Source: Clostridia bacterium (GTDB lineage Bacteria > Bacillota > DSM-521 > Neomoorellales > Neomoorellaceae). From it: a DNA stretch of 54,634 bases. Below the pieces are notes generated by a model. That model was not told the DNA's origin. It saw only the letters and a list, made by a program, of their open reading frames with translations, and did not search any database. Of this stretch, positions 37,870-46,677 are shown piece after piece; positions within the stretch are counted from its first letter, which is position 1, and every line of letters begins with the position of its first letter. Location of the stretch: contig JASKKH010000012.1 of the NCBI GenBank assembly GCA_030154265.1, positions 1-54,634 of the forward strand, given 5' to 3'. The position numbers and the translations under genes are program-made.

Positions 37870-37896
37870 TTGTTTAAATAAGATTGCTACTATAAT
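37870..37896 (+). promoter_or_regulatory. Candidate promoter for proBA
   Basis: TATAAT (37891-37896) with a TTGTTT (37870-37875) 15 bases upstream. The spacing is short, so the -10 is the main support. Confidence 0.45.
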
Positions 37897-37907
37897 AAAA
37901 GTTTCGT

Positions 37908-37962
37908 CCGAAAATAAACTTAACCTCACTAAATTCAAAAAGGGGCTAAGATTTATTTTCGG
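37908..37962 (+). repeat. Long hairpin in the proB leader
   Basis: CCGAAAATAAA (37908-37918) plus CTTA pairs TAAG plus TTTATTTTCGG (37952-37962) with a single bulged A, giving about 15 bp; inside it CCTC can pair GGGG. The 3' arm ends just before the proB ribosome site GTGGGAG. There is no T-box motif and no T tract after the hairpin. Confidence 0.75.
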
Positions 37963-37977
37963 TGGGAGTGAAATAAA

Positions 37978-39114
37978 TTGACGGAGAGTGAATGCCGGAA
38001 AGCATTGAAACGTGTTAAGAGGTTAGTAGTAAAAGTAGGTACAAGTACTCTAACCCATAAAACAGGTAAATTAAATTTTGAACAAATGGAACGTCTGGTT
38101 AGAGAATTAGCAAACCAGGTCAATGCTGGCCGTCAAGTTGTCCTGGTCACTTCCGGAGCTGTCGGTGCTGGTATGGGGCGTTTAGGATTAAAGGAGAAAC
38201 CGCGGACTTTACCAGAGAAACAAGCAGCTGCCGCAGTGGGCCAGGGATTATTGATTCATATGTATGAAAAGTTTTTTAGTGATTACGGTTTAATGGCTGC
38301 TCAGGTTTTATTGACTCGTGATGATTTAGCTGATAGAAACCGTTATCTCAATTCTCGTCATACTCTTTTTGCTCTACTACGTTTAGGGGTAATACCTATT
38401 GTAAACGAAAACGATACTGTAGCTGTTGAAGAGATAAAAGTAGGAGATAATGACACTTTATCGGCTCTGGTTGCTGGATTAGTAGATGCAGATGTATTAG
38501 TTCTGTTAACCGATACCGGAGGCCTTTATACAGACAACCCCCTTCTAAATAAAGAAGCCTGTTTATTATCATGTGTTGATGAAATAACCCCTGAGATCAA
38601 TGCTATTGCCGGTGGAGCTGGTACAACTTGGGCTACAGGTGGTATGGGTACTAAGGTTCAGGCTGCTCGTATTGCTACTAGTTTTGGTATCCCAGTGGTT
38701 ATAGCTAGTGGATTTGAAGCTGGTTGTTTAAGTTCTGTCTTATCAGGGGAAAAAGTGGGGACAGTTTTTTTACCGCGAGAACATCGTGCTCATACCCGTA
38801 AGCGCTGGTTAGCTTATGCACCGACAGCCCAAGGGGAAATCCAGGTTGATATGGGTGCGGTTAAGGCTATTTGCAAAAATGGTAAGAGTCTCCTGCCAGG
38901 CGGTGTAATTGGAGTTAAGGGCGATTTTGAACAAGGAGCTATAGTAAGTATTATCGATTCAGAAGGGAAAGAGATTGCTCGAGGTATGACTAATTATCCT
39001 TCGAAAGCAATTGAACTTATTAAAGGTAAGAAAACAAGTGAAATCAGTAATATTTTAGGGTATAAAGATTATGATGAAGTTGTACATAGGGATAATTTGA
39101 TAGTTTTGGAATAG
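37978..39114 (+). CDS. proB: Glutamate 5-kinase
   Basis: First step of proline synthesis: ATP-dependent phosphorylation of glutamate. Amino-acid kinase domain (VVKVGTSTLTHKTGKL, VTSGAVGAGMGRLGL, NENDTVAVEEIKVGDNDTLS) followed by a C-terminal PUA domain (about residues 285-360). TTG 37978 behind GGGAG. 378 residues. proA follows after 12 bases. Confidence 0.96.
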   Translation: MTESECRKALKRVKRLVVKVGTSTLTHKTGKLNFEQMERLVRELANQVNAGRQVVLVTSGAVGAGMGRLGLKEKPRTLPEKQAAAAVGQGLLIHMYEKFFSDYGLMAAQVLLTRDDLADRNRYLNSRHTLFALLRLGVIPIVNENDTVAVEEIKVGDNDTLSALVAGLVDADVLVLLTDTGGLYTDNPLLNKEACLLSCVDEITPEINAIAGGAGTTWATGGMGTKVQAARIATSFGIPVVIASGFEAGCLSSVLSGEKVGTVFLPREHRAHTRKRWLAYAPTAQGEIQVDMGAVKAICKNGKSLLPGGVIGVKGDFEQGAIVSIIDSEGKEIARGMTNYPSKAIELIKGKKTSEISNILGYKDYDEVVHRDNLIVLE

Positions 39115-39126
39115 GGGAAGGGAGAA

Positions 39127-40386
39127 ATGCTTATGACTATAGCTGCAGAATTGAAAGATAAAGGGCTTAAGGCCAAAAAAGCAGCTAGATTTTTAGCAAA
39201 TCTTAATACTACTAAAAAAAATGAAGCCTTATTAGCTATGGCCGAAGCTTTAGAGAAAGAGAAAGAGGTCATTTTAGAGGCTAATGCCATTGATATGGCT
39301 GATGGGAAAGAGAAAGGTCTTTCTACAGCGTTACTGGATCGTTTGCTTTTAAACGAGAAACGCATTAGTGATATGGCAGAAAGTCTTAGAGAATTAGTAG
39401 CTTTACCCGATCCAGTTGGTGAAGTAACTTCAATGTGGAAACGTCCTAATGGCCTAGAAATTGGCCGTGTAAGGGTGCCACTAGGGGTTATTGGTATTAT
39501 ATACGAAGCCCGGCCTAATGTCACTGTTGATGCAGCCGGACTTTGCCTGAAAACTGGTAATGCCGTCATTTTGCGTGGTGGTTCAGAAGCTATTAATTCA
39601 AACAAGGCCTTAACAAGGGTTATTAGTAAGGCCGCAGAGGCTGCTGGCATAATTGAAGGGGCTATACAGTTAATTGAAACTACTGATAGGGAAGCTGTAA
39701 AAATATTATTAAAAGCCAATGATTACTTAGATGTTTTAATTCCTCGAGGAGGAGCTGGCCTAATTAGGACAGTTGTTGAAAATGCTACAGTACCAGTTAT
39801 TGAAACAGGGGTTGGGAATTGCCATGTTTATGTAGATGCTGCAGCCGATTTAGAGATGGCTAATAATATTGTTGTTAATGCTAAGACTCAGCGCCCCGCA
39901 GTTTGTAATGCCATGGAAACTTTACTGGTACATGAAAAAGTTGCTGATGAATTTTTGCCAATTGTTGCAGAGTCTCTGAAAGAAAAAGGAGTTACTATTA
40001 GGGGTTGTGAAAAGACTCGTGCTATAGTTCCTTGGGCAAAGGAAGCAACCGAAGAAGATTGGTATACGGAATACCTGGATTTAATTTTAGCTGTTAGAGT
40101 TGTTGATGGTTTTGAAACCGCTTTAGACCATATTGATAAATATGGAACAAAACATACGGAAGCTATTGTAACCCAAGATTATCAAACAGCTCGGGAATTT
40201 CTAGCCCGAGTTGATGCAGCAGCTGTTTATGTAAATGCTTCAACTAGATTTACCGATGGTAATGAATTTGGTTTCGGTGCTGAAATAGGTATCAGTACTC
40301 AGAAGCTTCATGCCCGTGGACCTATGGGACCAGAGCAACTAACAACTTTTAAGTATATTATTTACGGTAGTGGACAGATACGATAA
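39127..40386 (+). CDS. proA: Glutamate-5-semialdehyde dehydrogenase (gamma-glutamyl phosphate reductase)
   Basis: Second step of proline synthesis, NADPH-dependent. Family motifs VPLGVIGIIYEARPNVTVDA, GNAVILRGGSEA, IPRGGAGLI and VNASTRFTDGNEFGFGAEIG. The active-site Cys is in KTQRPAVCNAMETLLVH. 419 residues; ATG 39127, with a second in-frame ATG at 39133. Confidence 0.96.
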   Translation: MLMTIAAELKDKGLKAKKAARFLANLNTTKKNEALLAMAEALEKEKEVILEANAIDMADGKEKGLSTALLDRLLLNEKRISDMAESLRELVALPDPVGEVTSMWKRPNGLEIGRVRVPLGVIGIIYEARPNVTVDAAGLCLKTGNAVILRGGSEAINSNKALTRVISKAAEAAGIIEGAIQLIETTDREAVKILLKANDYLDVLIPRGGAGLIRTVVENATVPVIETGVGNCHVYVDAAADLEMANNIVVNAKTQRPAVCNAMETLLVHEKVADEFLPIVAESLKEKGVTIRGCEKTRAIVPWAKEATEEDWYTEYLDLILAVRVVDGFETALDHIDKYGTKHTEAIVTQDYQTAREFLARVDAAAVYVNASTRFTDGNEFGFGAEIGISTQKLHARGPMGPEQLTTFKYIIYGSGQIR

Positions 40387-40424
40387 AATTTTGCTAAAAT
40401 ATTTTTATCGGAACCGGAGGAATT

Positions 40425-41078
40425 ATGAAGACTTCTACCTCCTATCAACGGGTAGGGATTATGGGAGGAACTTTTGACCCCATACATTTTGGTCATTTAG
40501 TGACTGCTGAAGCTGCCCGTTGTGAGTTTGGACTCGAAAAAGTTATTTTTGTTCCGACTGGTTATCCACCTCATAAAAAGGGTTGTTTGATAACTGATGC
40601 AGAATATCGTTATCAAATGACAGTGTTAGCTACAAATAGCAACCCTTTTTTTGAGGTGTCTCGGGTTGAGATTGATCGGCCGGGCTATTCTTATACTATT
40701 GATACTATAGATGAATTTAGCTCTTTTTATGGTTCTAAGACCGAGCTGTTTTTTATTACCGGTGCCGACGCCATCCTGGAAATCTTGACATGGAAGGATG
40801 TCGATAGGCTACTGTGCGAGTGTCACTTTATTGCTGCTACACGCCCGGGTTTTCAGTTGAGCCGATTTGAGGAATTTAGACCCAAATTACCGGCAGAGGG
40901 TAGGCACCGTATTCATCTCATTGAAGTTCCAGCTCTGGCCATATCTTCTACTGACATTCGCTGGCGAGTAAGAAATAATAAACCCATTAAATACTTATTG
41001 CCCGAATCAGTAGAAGAACACATCTACGCCAAGGGATTGTACAGAATCCACAGCAGTGATGTATATGAAAAGGGCTAG
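40425..41078 (+). CDS. nadD: Nicotinate-nucleotide adenylyltransferase
   Basis: Makes deamido-NAD from nicotinate mononucleotide and ATP. Nucleotidyl-transferase motif [19 protein letters not shown] and the C-terminal [21 protein letters not shown]. 217 residues. ATG behind GGAGG. nadD-yqeK-rsfS is the standard Firmicute order, here interrupted by an RRM gene. Confidence 0.95.
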   Translation: MKTSTSYQRVGIMGGTFDPIHFGHLVTAEAARCEFGLEKVIFVPTGYPPHKKGCLITDAEYRYQMTVLATNSNPFFEVSRVEIDRPGYSYTIDTIDEFSSFYGSKTELFFITGADAILEILTWKDVDRLLCECHFIAATRPGFQLSRFEEFRPKLPAEGRHRIHLIEVPALAISSTDIRWRVRNNKPIKYLLPESVEEHIYAKGLYRIHSSDVYEKG

Positions 41079-41121
41079 GACTGTATACTAATAAATAATA
41101 ATTAAGAAGAGGTGAAGTTCA

Positions 41122-41370
41122 TTGGTGCGTACCCTTTATGTGGGTAATCTTCCCTGGGCCACTACTGAGGAAGAATTAGCCAAAGCGTTTTCTAATCACG
41201 GTGAGGTAGTGAGTGCGCGAATCATTACCGATCGCCAAACAGGCAGGTCAAGGGGTTTCGGCTTTGTAGAAGTTAACGATGAAGATGCCGACCGTATGAT
41301 CGAAGCTATGAATGGTTCAGAATTAGGTAATCGCGTTTTAACTGTTAATGAAGCCCGCGAACGCTCATAA
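41122..41370 (+). CDS. Small RRM-domain RNA-binding protein
   Basis: 82 residues forming one RNA-recognition motif: RNP2 as LYVGNLPW and RNP1 as RGFGFVEV, both intact, with no glycine-rich tail. The fold is common in eukaryotes and found in cyanobacteria and some other bacteria as single-domain proteins; the RNA target here is unknown. TTG 41122 or GTG 41125, behind AGAGGTG. It has its own terminator and sits between nadD and yqeK. Confidence 0.9.
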   Translation: MVRTLYVGNLPWATTEEELAKAFSNHGEVVSARIITDRQTGRSRGFGFVEVNDEDADRMIEAMNGSELGNRVLTVNEARERS

Positions 41371-41390
41371 GAGATTCAAGGGTAACTATA

Positions 41391-41417
41391 CCTCCTATTG
41401 ACTAATAGGGGGTTTTT
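41391..41417 (+). terminator. Rho-independent terminator after the RRM gene
   Basis: CCTCCTATT, loop GACT, AATAGGGGG with one T-G pair, followed by T5. Confidence 0.88.
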
Positions 41418-41450
41418 CTTAGCTGTCGGAATTGGAAGAAGGGGTTCAAA

Positions 41451-42020
41451 ATGAAAGATTATTACCAAATATTAAAAAAAAGGTTATCTCCTAAACGTTA
41501 TAATCATTGTCTAGGGGTAGCTGATACGGCAGCTAAGTTAGCTTTAAAGTATGGAGTCAATTCGGAACAGGCCCGTATGGCGGGCCTGTTACACGATATT
41601 GCTCGGGAGTTACCCTCAGAAGAGCTATTAGACATAGCCAGTAAAGCTGATCTTATTAAATTTGAAATAGAGAAAGAAGTTCCAGTTTTATTACACGGGC
41701 CCGTTGGGGCTTTAATATTAAAGCAAGAAATTGGTATAAAAGATTCATATATTATCCAGGCAATCGCTCGTCATACAGTAGGAGCTAAAGAAATGACTCA
41801 ACTGGATAAAATAATTTATCTTTCAGATATTATAGAACCCAGTCGTAATTTTGAAGGCGTTGAGACCTTACGGCAACAAGCTGAATCAAACTTAGAAATA
41901 GCTTTGCTAAAAGCTTTAGAATTTAGTATTATGTATGTTATAAAGAAAGGCCAGCCACTGCATCCAGAAACTGTGGCGGCTCGAAATCATATTCTATTAT
42001 CCAGGGAGGGCATTGATTGA
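41451..42020 (+). CDS. yqeK: YqeK-type HD-domain symmetrical Ap4A hydrolase
   Basis: HD phosphohydrolase; family members split diadenosine tetraphosphate into two ADP. Metal-binding HD motif in GLLHDIARELP, and the first His in NHCLGVADTAAKLA. 189 residues. Ends overlapping the start of rsfS. Confidence 0.92.
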   Translation: MKDYYQILKKRLSPKRYNHCLGVADTAAKLALKYGVNSEQARMAGLLHDIARELPSEELLDIASKADLIKFEIEKEVPVLLHGPVGALILKQEIGIKDSYIIQAIARHTVGAKEMTQLDKIIYLSDIIEPSRNFEGVETLRQQAESNLEIALLKALEFSIMYVIKKGQPLHPETVAARNHILLSREGID

Positions 42021-42367
42021 TGAAGGAGGCCCGGATGGCCCGTTTAGCTTATCAGGCGATAGAGGAAAAGAAGGGCCTAAATCCGGTTATTCTAGACTTA
42101 AGAGGTATAACACTTATTGCTGACTATTTTATCATTACTAGTGGTACGTCAACTACTCAGGTCCAGGCTATTGCCAATCGTGTTGAGGAGCTCCTTAAGG
42201 ACGAGGGGGTTAAGCCTCTTAATATAGAGGGTTTAAATTCAGCACGTTGGGTTTTGTTGGACTATGGTTCAGTTGTGGTTCATGTGTTTTTAGAAGAAGA
42301 GCGAGATTTTTATGATCTTGAGCGTCTTTGGGGAGACGCTAAGATCGTTGATATAGATAGCATTTAA
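42020..42367 (+). CDS. rsfS: Ribosome silencing factor RsfS
   Basis: Binds L14 and blocks subunit joining when nutrients run low. 115 residues with LDLRGITLIADYFIITSGTS and RWVLLDYGSVVVHVF. ATG 42020 follows GGGAGGG (42004-42010). A second in-frame ATG at 42035 has its own AAGGAGG six bases upstream, so initiation could occur at both. Confidence 0.93.
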   Translation: MKEARMARLAYQAIEEKKGLNPVILDLRGITLIADYFIITSGTSTTQVQAIANRVEELLKDEGVKPLNIEGLNSARWVLLDYGSVVVHVFLEEERDFYDLERLWGDAKIVDIDSI

Positions 42368-42392
42368 GTACCGTGGTTTGGGGTGACGGTTA

Positions 42393-44879
42393 ATGAAAGA
42401 AAAATACAATTTTAAAGAAATTGAACCCAAATGGCAACGCCATTGGGAAGCAATTGATTTGTATAAGGTCACAGAGGATAAAGATAAGCCTAAATACTAT
42501 TGTTTAGAGATGTTCCCTTATCCTTCGGGAAACTTACATATGGGGCATGTGCGTAACTATTCTATTGGTGATGTTATAGCTCGTTATAAAAGGATGCAGG
42601 GTTATAATGTATTACATCCCATGGGCTGGGATGCATTTGGCTTACCTGCTGAGAATGCTGCTATTCATAATGGTATACCACCTTCTGAATGGACCTGGAG
42701 TAATATTGCCAATATGCGTCGACAGTTACATTCTATGGGCATTAGTTATGATTGGGATCGAGAGGTAGCGACTTGCCATCCTAATTATTATCGCTGGACC
42801 CAGTGGCTTTTTCTGCAGATGTATAAACATGGGCTTGCCTATCGTAAAAAGGCAGCAGTCAACTGGTGTCCTTCTTGTGCCACTGTGTTAGCTAATGAAC
42901 AGGTGGTTGACGGTAGCTGTGAACGTTGTAGTACTACAGTAGTACGCAAAGATCTTGAGCAATGGTTTTTCCGTATTACCGATTATGCTGATCGTTTACT
43001 CGAAGACCTTAAAGAACTATCTGGTTGGCCAGAAAAGGTCAAAATAATGCAAGAAAACTGGATTGGTAAAAGTACTGGTGCAGAAGTTATTTTCCAAGTT
43101 GAAGGAAGCGGTGAGGAAATACCGGTATTTACGACCCGGCCAGACACCCTTTACGGTGTTAGTTATATGGTTTTAGCTCCTGAGCATCCTTTGGTTGAAA
43201 AATTAACAGCAGGGACAGAGTATGCTAGAAGTGTAAATGAATTTGTTGAATCTGCTCGGTACTTAAGTGCTTTGGATCGAACCGCTTCGGAGAAGGAAAA
43301 AGAAGGACTATTTACTGGTGCTTATGCTATAAATCCCGTAAACAATGAGCGGGTACCTATTTGGATTGCTAACTATGTACTCATGGAATATGGTACTGGT
43401 GCAGTTATGGGGGTACCAGCTCATGATGAACGAGACTTTGAATTTGCAACCAAGTATAACCTTCCAATAAAAGTAGTTATTCAACCTACTGAAGGCAACC
43501 TAGAAGAGAATTTGAAAGAAGCTTATGTTGAAGATGGAGTTATGGTCAACTCAGGTCCTTTTAGTGGATTACCTAATCGTGAGGGCATTAAAAAGATTAT
43601 TGAGTATCTTGAGAATAATGGAAAGGGAAAAGCCCGTGTAACTTATCGTCTTAGGGATTGGCTTATATCTCGCCAAAGGTATTGGGGAGCCCCGATTCCT
43701 ATGGTTTATTGTGATAAATGCGGCTTAGTACCAGTACCAGAAGATGAATTACCGGTAATTCTACCGGAAGGGGTTGAATTTAAGCCAACAGGGGAATCAC
43801 CTTTATTAAGTTGTCCCGAATTTGTTAATACAAACTGTCCAAAATGCGGTGGGCCTGCAAGGCGTGAAACTGATACTATGGATACCTTTGTATGTTCTTC
43901 TTGGTACTTTTTACGCTATACAAGCCCAGACAGTAAAGAAGAAGCTTTTAAACGTGAAAAAGTTGATTACTGGATGAATGTAGATCAGTATATTGGTGGT
44001 GTTGAACATGCAATCCTTCACCTTATGTATGCTCGTTTCTTTACTAAAGCATTAGCTGATTTTGGTTTGGTGGGTGTACAGGAACCTTTCCAAAATTTAT
44101 TAACCCAGGGTATGGTTTTAAAGGAAGGCAGTAAAATGTCAAAATCCAAGGGAAATGTCGTTAGCCCTGAGGAAATAATTGATCAATATGGTGCTGATAC
44201 TGCCCGCCTGTTTATATTGTTTGCAGCACCTCCTGAGCGGGATTTGGAATGGAGTGATCAAGGGGTTGAGGGTTGCTATCGTTTCTTAAACAGAGTTTGG
44301 CGTTTAACTTATTTTTATGCTGATAAAGTTAAAGGCTATAACAACCAACAACCAAAAATTGGTAATAATAAAGAGCAAGAACTTTGGCGTTTACTTCATA
44401 ACACGATAAAAAGAGTAACAGAGGACATAGAACAGCGGTTTAACTTTAATACCGCAATTAGTGCTATTATGGAACTAGTTAACGGCTGTTATCATTATAA
44501 AGATGCTGTACCTGAAGAAGACCAAAATTATGAACTTATTGCCGAGGTTTTAAGGAAATTAGTTACTATTTTGGCACCCTTTGCTCCTCATATAACTGAA
44601 GAACTGTGGCAGAGTTTGGGGGGCTCTCAAAGTGTACATCTAGAGGAATGGCCGAAATATGATGAAAAAGCGTTAGTTGAACAAGAAGTCACCTTGGTAG
44701 TCCAGATAAATGGGAAATTAAAAGATAGGCTAAAAGTTCCAGTAGGTTTAGAGAAAAATGAAATAGAAAAGATTGTTTTAAATCGTGAAAAAATATCTAA
44801 TTTGGTCAATGGGCAGCAAGTGGTTAAGGTTATATATGTACCTGACAAACTAGTCAATATTGTTGTTAAGTCTTCATAA
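42393..44879 (+). CDS. leuS: Leucyl-tRNA synthetase
   Basis: Class I synthetase for leucine. HIGH motif in [20 protein letters not shown] motif in [12 protein letters not shown]1 editing domain around [19 protein letters not shown], and zinc-type Cys clusters ([12 protein letters not shown] and [10 protein letters not shown]). 828 residues, full length. Only 25 bases separate it from rsfS, leaving no room for a T-box, so it is transcribed from the yqeK-rsfS side. Confidence 0.97.
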   Translation: MKEKYNFKEIEPKWQRHWEAIDLYKVTEDKDKPKYYCLEMFPYPSGNLHMGHVRNYSIGDVIARYKRMQGYNVLHPMGWDAFGLPAENAAIHNGIPPSEWTWSNIANMRRQLHSMGISYDWDREVATCHPNYYRWTQWLFLQMYKHGLAYRKKAAVNWCPSCATVLANEQVVDGSCERCSTTVVRKDLEQWFFRITDYADRLLEDLKELSGWPEKVKIMQENWIGKSTGAEVIFQVEGSGEEIPVFTTRPDTLYGVSYMVLAPEHPLVEKLTAGTEYARSVNEFVESARYLSALDRTASEKEKEGLFTGAYAINPVNNERVPIWIANYVLMEYGTGAVMGVPAHDERDFEFATKYNLPIKVVIQPTEGNLEENLKEAYVEDGVMVNSGPFSGLPNREGIKKIIEYLENNGKGKARVTYRLRDWLISRQRYWGAPIPMVYCDKCGLVPVPEDELPVILPEGVEFKPTGESPLLSCPEFVNTNCPKCGGPARRETDTMDTFVCSSWYFLRYTSPDSKEEAFKREKVDYWMNVDQYIGGVEHAILHLMYARFFTKALADFGLVGVQEPFQNLLTQGMVLKEGSKMSKSKGNVVSPEEIIDQYGADTARLFILFAAPPERDLEWSDQGVEGCYRFLNRVWRLTYFYADKVKGYNNQQPKIGNNKEQELWRLLHNTIKRVTEDIEQRFNFNTAISAIMELVNGCYHYKDAVPEEDQNYELIAEVLRKLVTILAPFAPHITEELWQSLGGSQSVHLEEWPKYDEKALVEQEVTLVVQINGKLKDRLKVPVGLEKNEIEKIVLNREKISNLVNGQQVVKVIYVPDKLVNIVVKSS

Positions 44880-45094
44880 TATAGACATAATTAATATTAA
44901 TTTTTGATTAAGATTTTCAAACAAGAAGGAATTTGTATTTCGGTAGAGAAGATTACAGTTTTGTTATCAAAAATTATTCAAAAATTTTAATATAAAAAAG
45001 GGGGGATATTTTTAAGTTTAAAAACAGTCTCTCTTTTGGATTTCTAAATAAATATAAGAAGCTTTAAGAGTGATTAAGAAAAGAGGTCCTTAAA
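44880..45094 (+). promoter_or_regulatory. Long AT-rich leader before nhaA with two candidate hairpins
   Basis: A gene-free 215-base gap. TTTTTGAT (44901-44908) and ATCAAAAA (44966-44973) are inverted and enclose a region that can fold further. Near the start codon, CTTTAAG (45062-45068) can pair CTTAAAG (45089-45095), placing the first base of the GTG start in the stem and the AAGAGG ribosome site in the loop. This could control translation; no known riboswitch consensus was recognised. Confidence 0.4.
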
Positions 45095-46294
45095 GTGCGT
45101 AAAATTATTAATTTCCTTCAAGAGTTTTCCATTCCCTTGATTGCAGGTGTTGTAACAGCATTAATATGGGCAAATGTTGCACCTCATAACTATCATGAAT
45201 TTGTTCATAAAGAACTATTTTTTGGAGAGAATCTCCACTTCTTTATCAATGATATTTTCATGGTATTCTTCTTTGCCATGGCAGGCGTAGAAATAGTTCA
45301 AGCCGTAATGCCTGGCGGGGATCTAAACCCCATTAAAAAAGCAATCAATCCCTTGCTTGCTACCTTAGGCGGGGTTTTGGGACCTGTAGCAGTATATCTA
45401 ATTTTAAATTCTATAATTGGTTCTCCTGAATTAACTAAGGGTTGGGGGATTCCTACCGCAACAGATATTGCCCTAGCGTGGCTGGTTGCAAGCTTTGTTT
45501 TTGGTGCCCAACATCCAGCAGTCAAATTCTTACTACTGCTTGCTATAGCTGATGATGCTATAGGTTTAGTAATTATTGCTGTTTTCTATCCAGATCCTTT
45601 GCATCCTGTAGCACCTATTTGGTTACTACTTGTATTAGCGGGTATGGCAGTAGCATTCATATTACGTAAGATGAATGTTAGAAGTTACTGGCCATATCTT
45701 TTAACGGCTGGTATCCTTAGTTGGACCGGCCTCCATAAAGCACATTTACATCCAGCTTTAGCACTTGTATTTATTGTTCCTTTTCTACCTCATCCAAATA
45801 AAGAAAAAGCCCATTTATTTGAGGCAGATGTTAATGAGCATTCAACCTTACATCAGTTTGAACATGAATGGAAATTGTTTGTTGATTTTGGATTGTTTTT
45901 CTTTGGGCTTACGAACGCAGGTGTTGAGCTTTCTGGTATAGGAACCGCTACTTGGTTAGTGTTTTTTGGGTTACTAGTTGGTAAAACATTAGGTGTAAAT
46001 TTATTTGCAAGAATAGCTCAACTTATAGGTTTCCCATTACCAACCGGTATGGGGCAAAAAGAATTATTTGTAGCCGGCTTAGTTACTGGTTTAGGATTAA
46101 CAGTAGCACTATTTGTTGCAGGATCTGCCTTCACTGATCCGGTAATACAGGGATCAGCTAAAATGGGTGCATTGTTTAGTGCCTTTGTGGCTGTTATAGC
46201 AATAGTTGTGGGCAAAATGTTGAGAATAGAAAAAGTTAGCGAAGTTAAAGAAACCCGTGTAAGTGATAATAAAAAAATTCTTATAACAGAATAA
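45095..46294 (+). CDS. nhaA: Na+/H+ antiporter NhaA
   Basis: Exports Na+ in exchange for protons. 399 residues, about 12 membrane segments. The transport-site aspartates are present (PTATDIALA and LAIADDAIGL), and so is the AMAGVEI-type region of helix II. GTG start behind AGAGG. The family is common in Gram-negatives and less so in Clostridia. It lies between leuS and a second cation transporter, which suggests a sodium-homeostasis pair inserted in the leuS-comEA interval. Confidence 0.94.
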   Translation: MRKIINFLQEFSIPLIAGVVTALIWANVAPHNYHEFVHKELFFGENLHFFINDIFMVFFFAMAGVEIVQAVMPGGDLNPIKKAINPLLATLGGVLGPVAVYLILNSIIGSPELTKGWGIPTATDIALAWLVASFVFGAQHPAVKFLLLLAIADDAIGLVIIAVFYPDPLHPVAPIWLLLVLAGMAVAFILRKMNVRSYWPYLLTAGILSWTGLHKAHLHPALALVFIVPFLPHPNKEKAHLFEADVNEHSTLHQFEHEWKLFVDFGLFFFGLTNAGVELSGIGTATWLVFFGLLVGKTLGVNLFARIAQLIGFPLPTGMGQKELFVAGLVTGLGLTVALFVAGSAFTDPVIQGSAKMGALFSAFVAVIAIVVGKMLRIEKVSEVKETRVSDNKKILITE

Positions 46295-46370
46295 GCAGAA
46301 CCTTAAATAATTAATTGATTTATTAAAGAAAAGATAGAATACTTATTTAAAAAAATATATACCTATATTA

Positions 46371-46403
46371 AAATAAGAGCCTTTAAACGGCTCTTATTTT
46401 TTA
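46371..46403 (+). terminator. Rho-independent terminator after nhaA
   Basis: AAATAAGAGCC, loop TTTAAAC, GGCTCTTATTT, then T4. Confidence 0.92.
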
Positions 46404-46677
46404 TGCAAACACAAGATAGTTATTTTAAATTTAAAAAATCCTCCGTATATTATTGTCCTAATTAATTTAACTCCCAAGTTAAAAATATAATTTTCAGTCC
46501 CATTAAAATTCTATTATAGGTTCTCCGACATAGATTATTAATACTCCTGATTTTAAAAAGGTTTTTATTAAAGACTTACTTCCATATAATTTTTATTAGA
46601 CAGCAAAAGGTTAACGTACGGGGGGTACAGTACAAAATTTAAAATATAGTTTCTTCAATGAATAAGGAGGAAGTGGT
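46404..46677 (+). promoter_or_regulatory. Gene-free 274-base leader before the DUF1646 gene, candidate cis-regulatory RNA
   Basis: No gene is seen. Structure: inverted repeat TTAACT-CCC-AAGTTAA (about 46470-46485); ACTTCC (46578-46583) complementary to GGAAGT (46669-46674) in the ribosome site; TTCTTC (46651-46656) able to pair GAGGAA (46667-46672) over a 10-base loop, hiding the Shine-Dalgarno; and a G-rich block GTACGGGGGGTAC. DUF1646 genes are the namesake of the DUF1646 RNA motif (Na+-I riboswitch), so a sodium-responsive leader is plausible, but I could not match a consensus. Confidence 0.45.

Noticed and set aside
46404-46466. Short open frame of 20 codons after the nhaA terminator
   Set aside because: No ribosome site and very AT-rich composition; it starts within the terminator tail.
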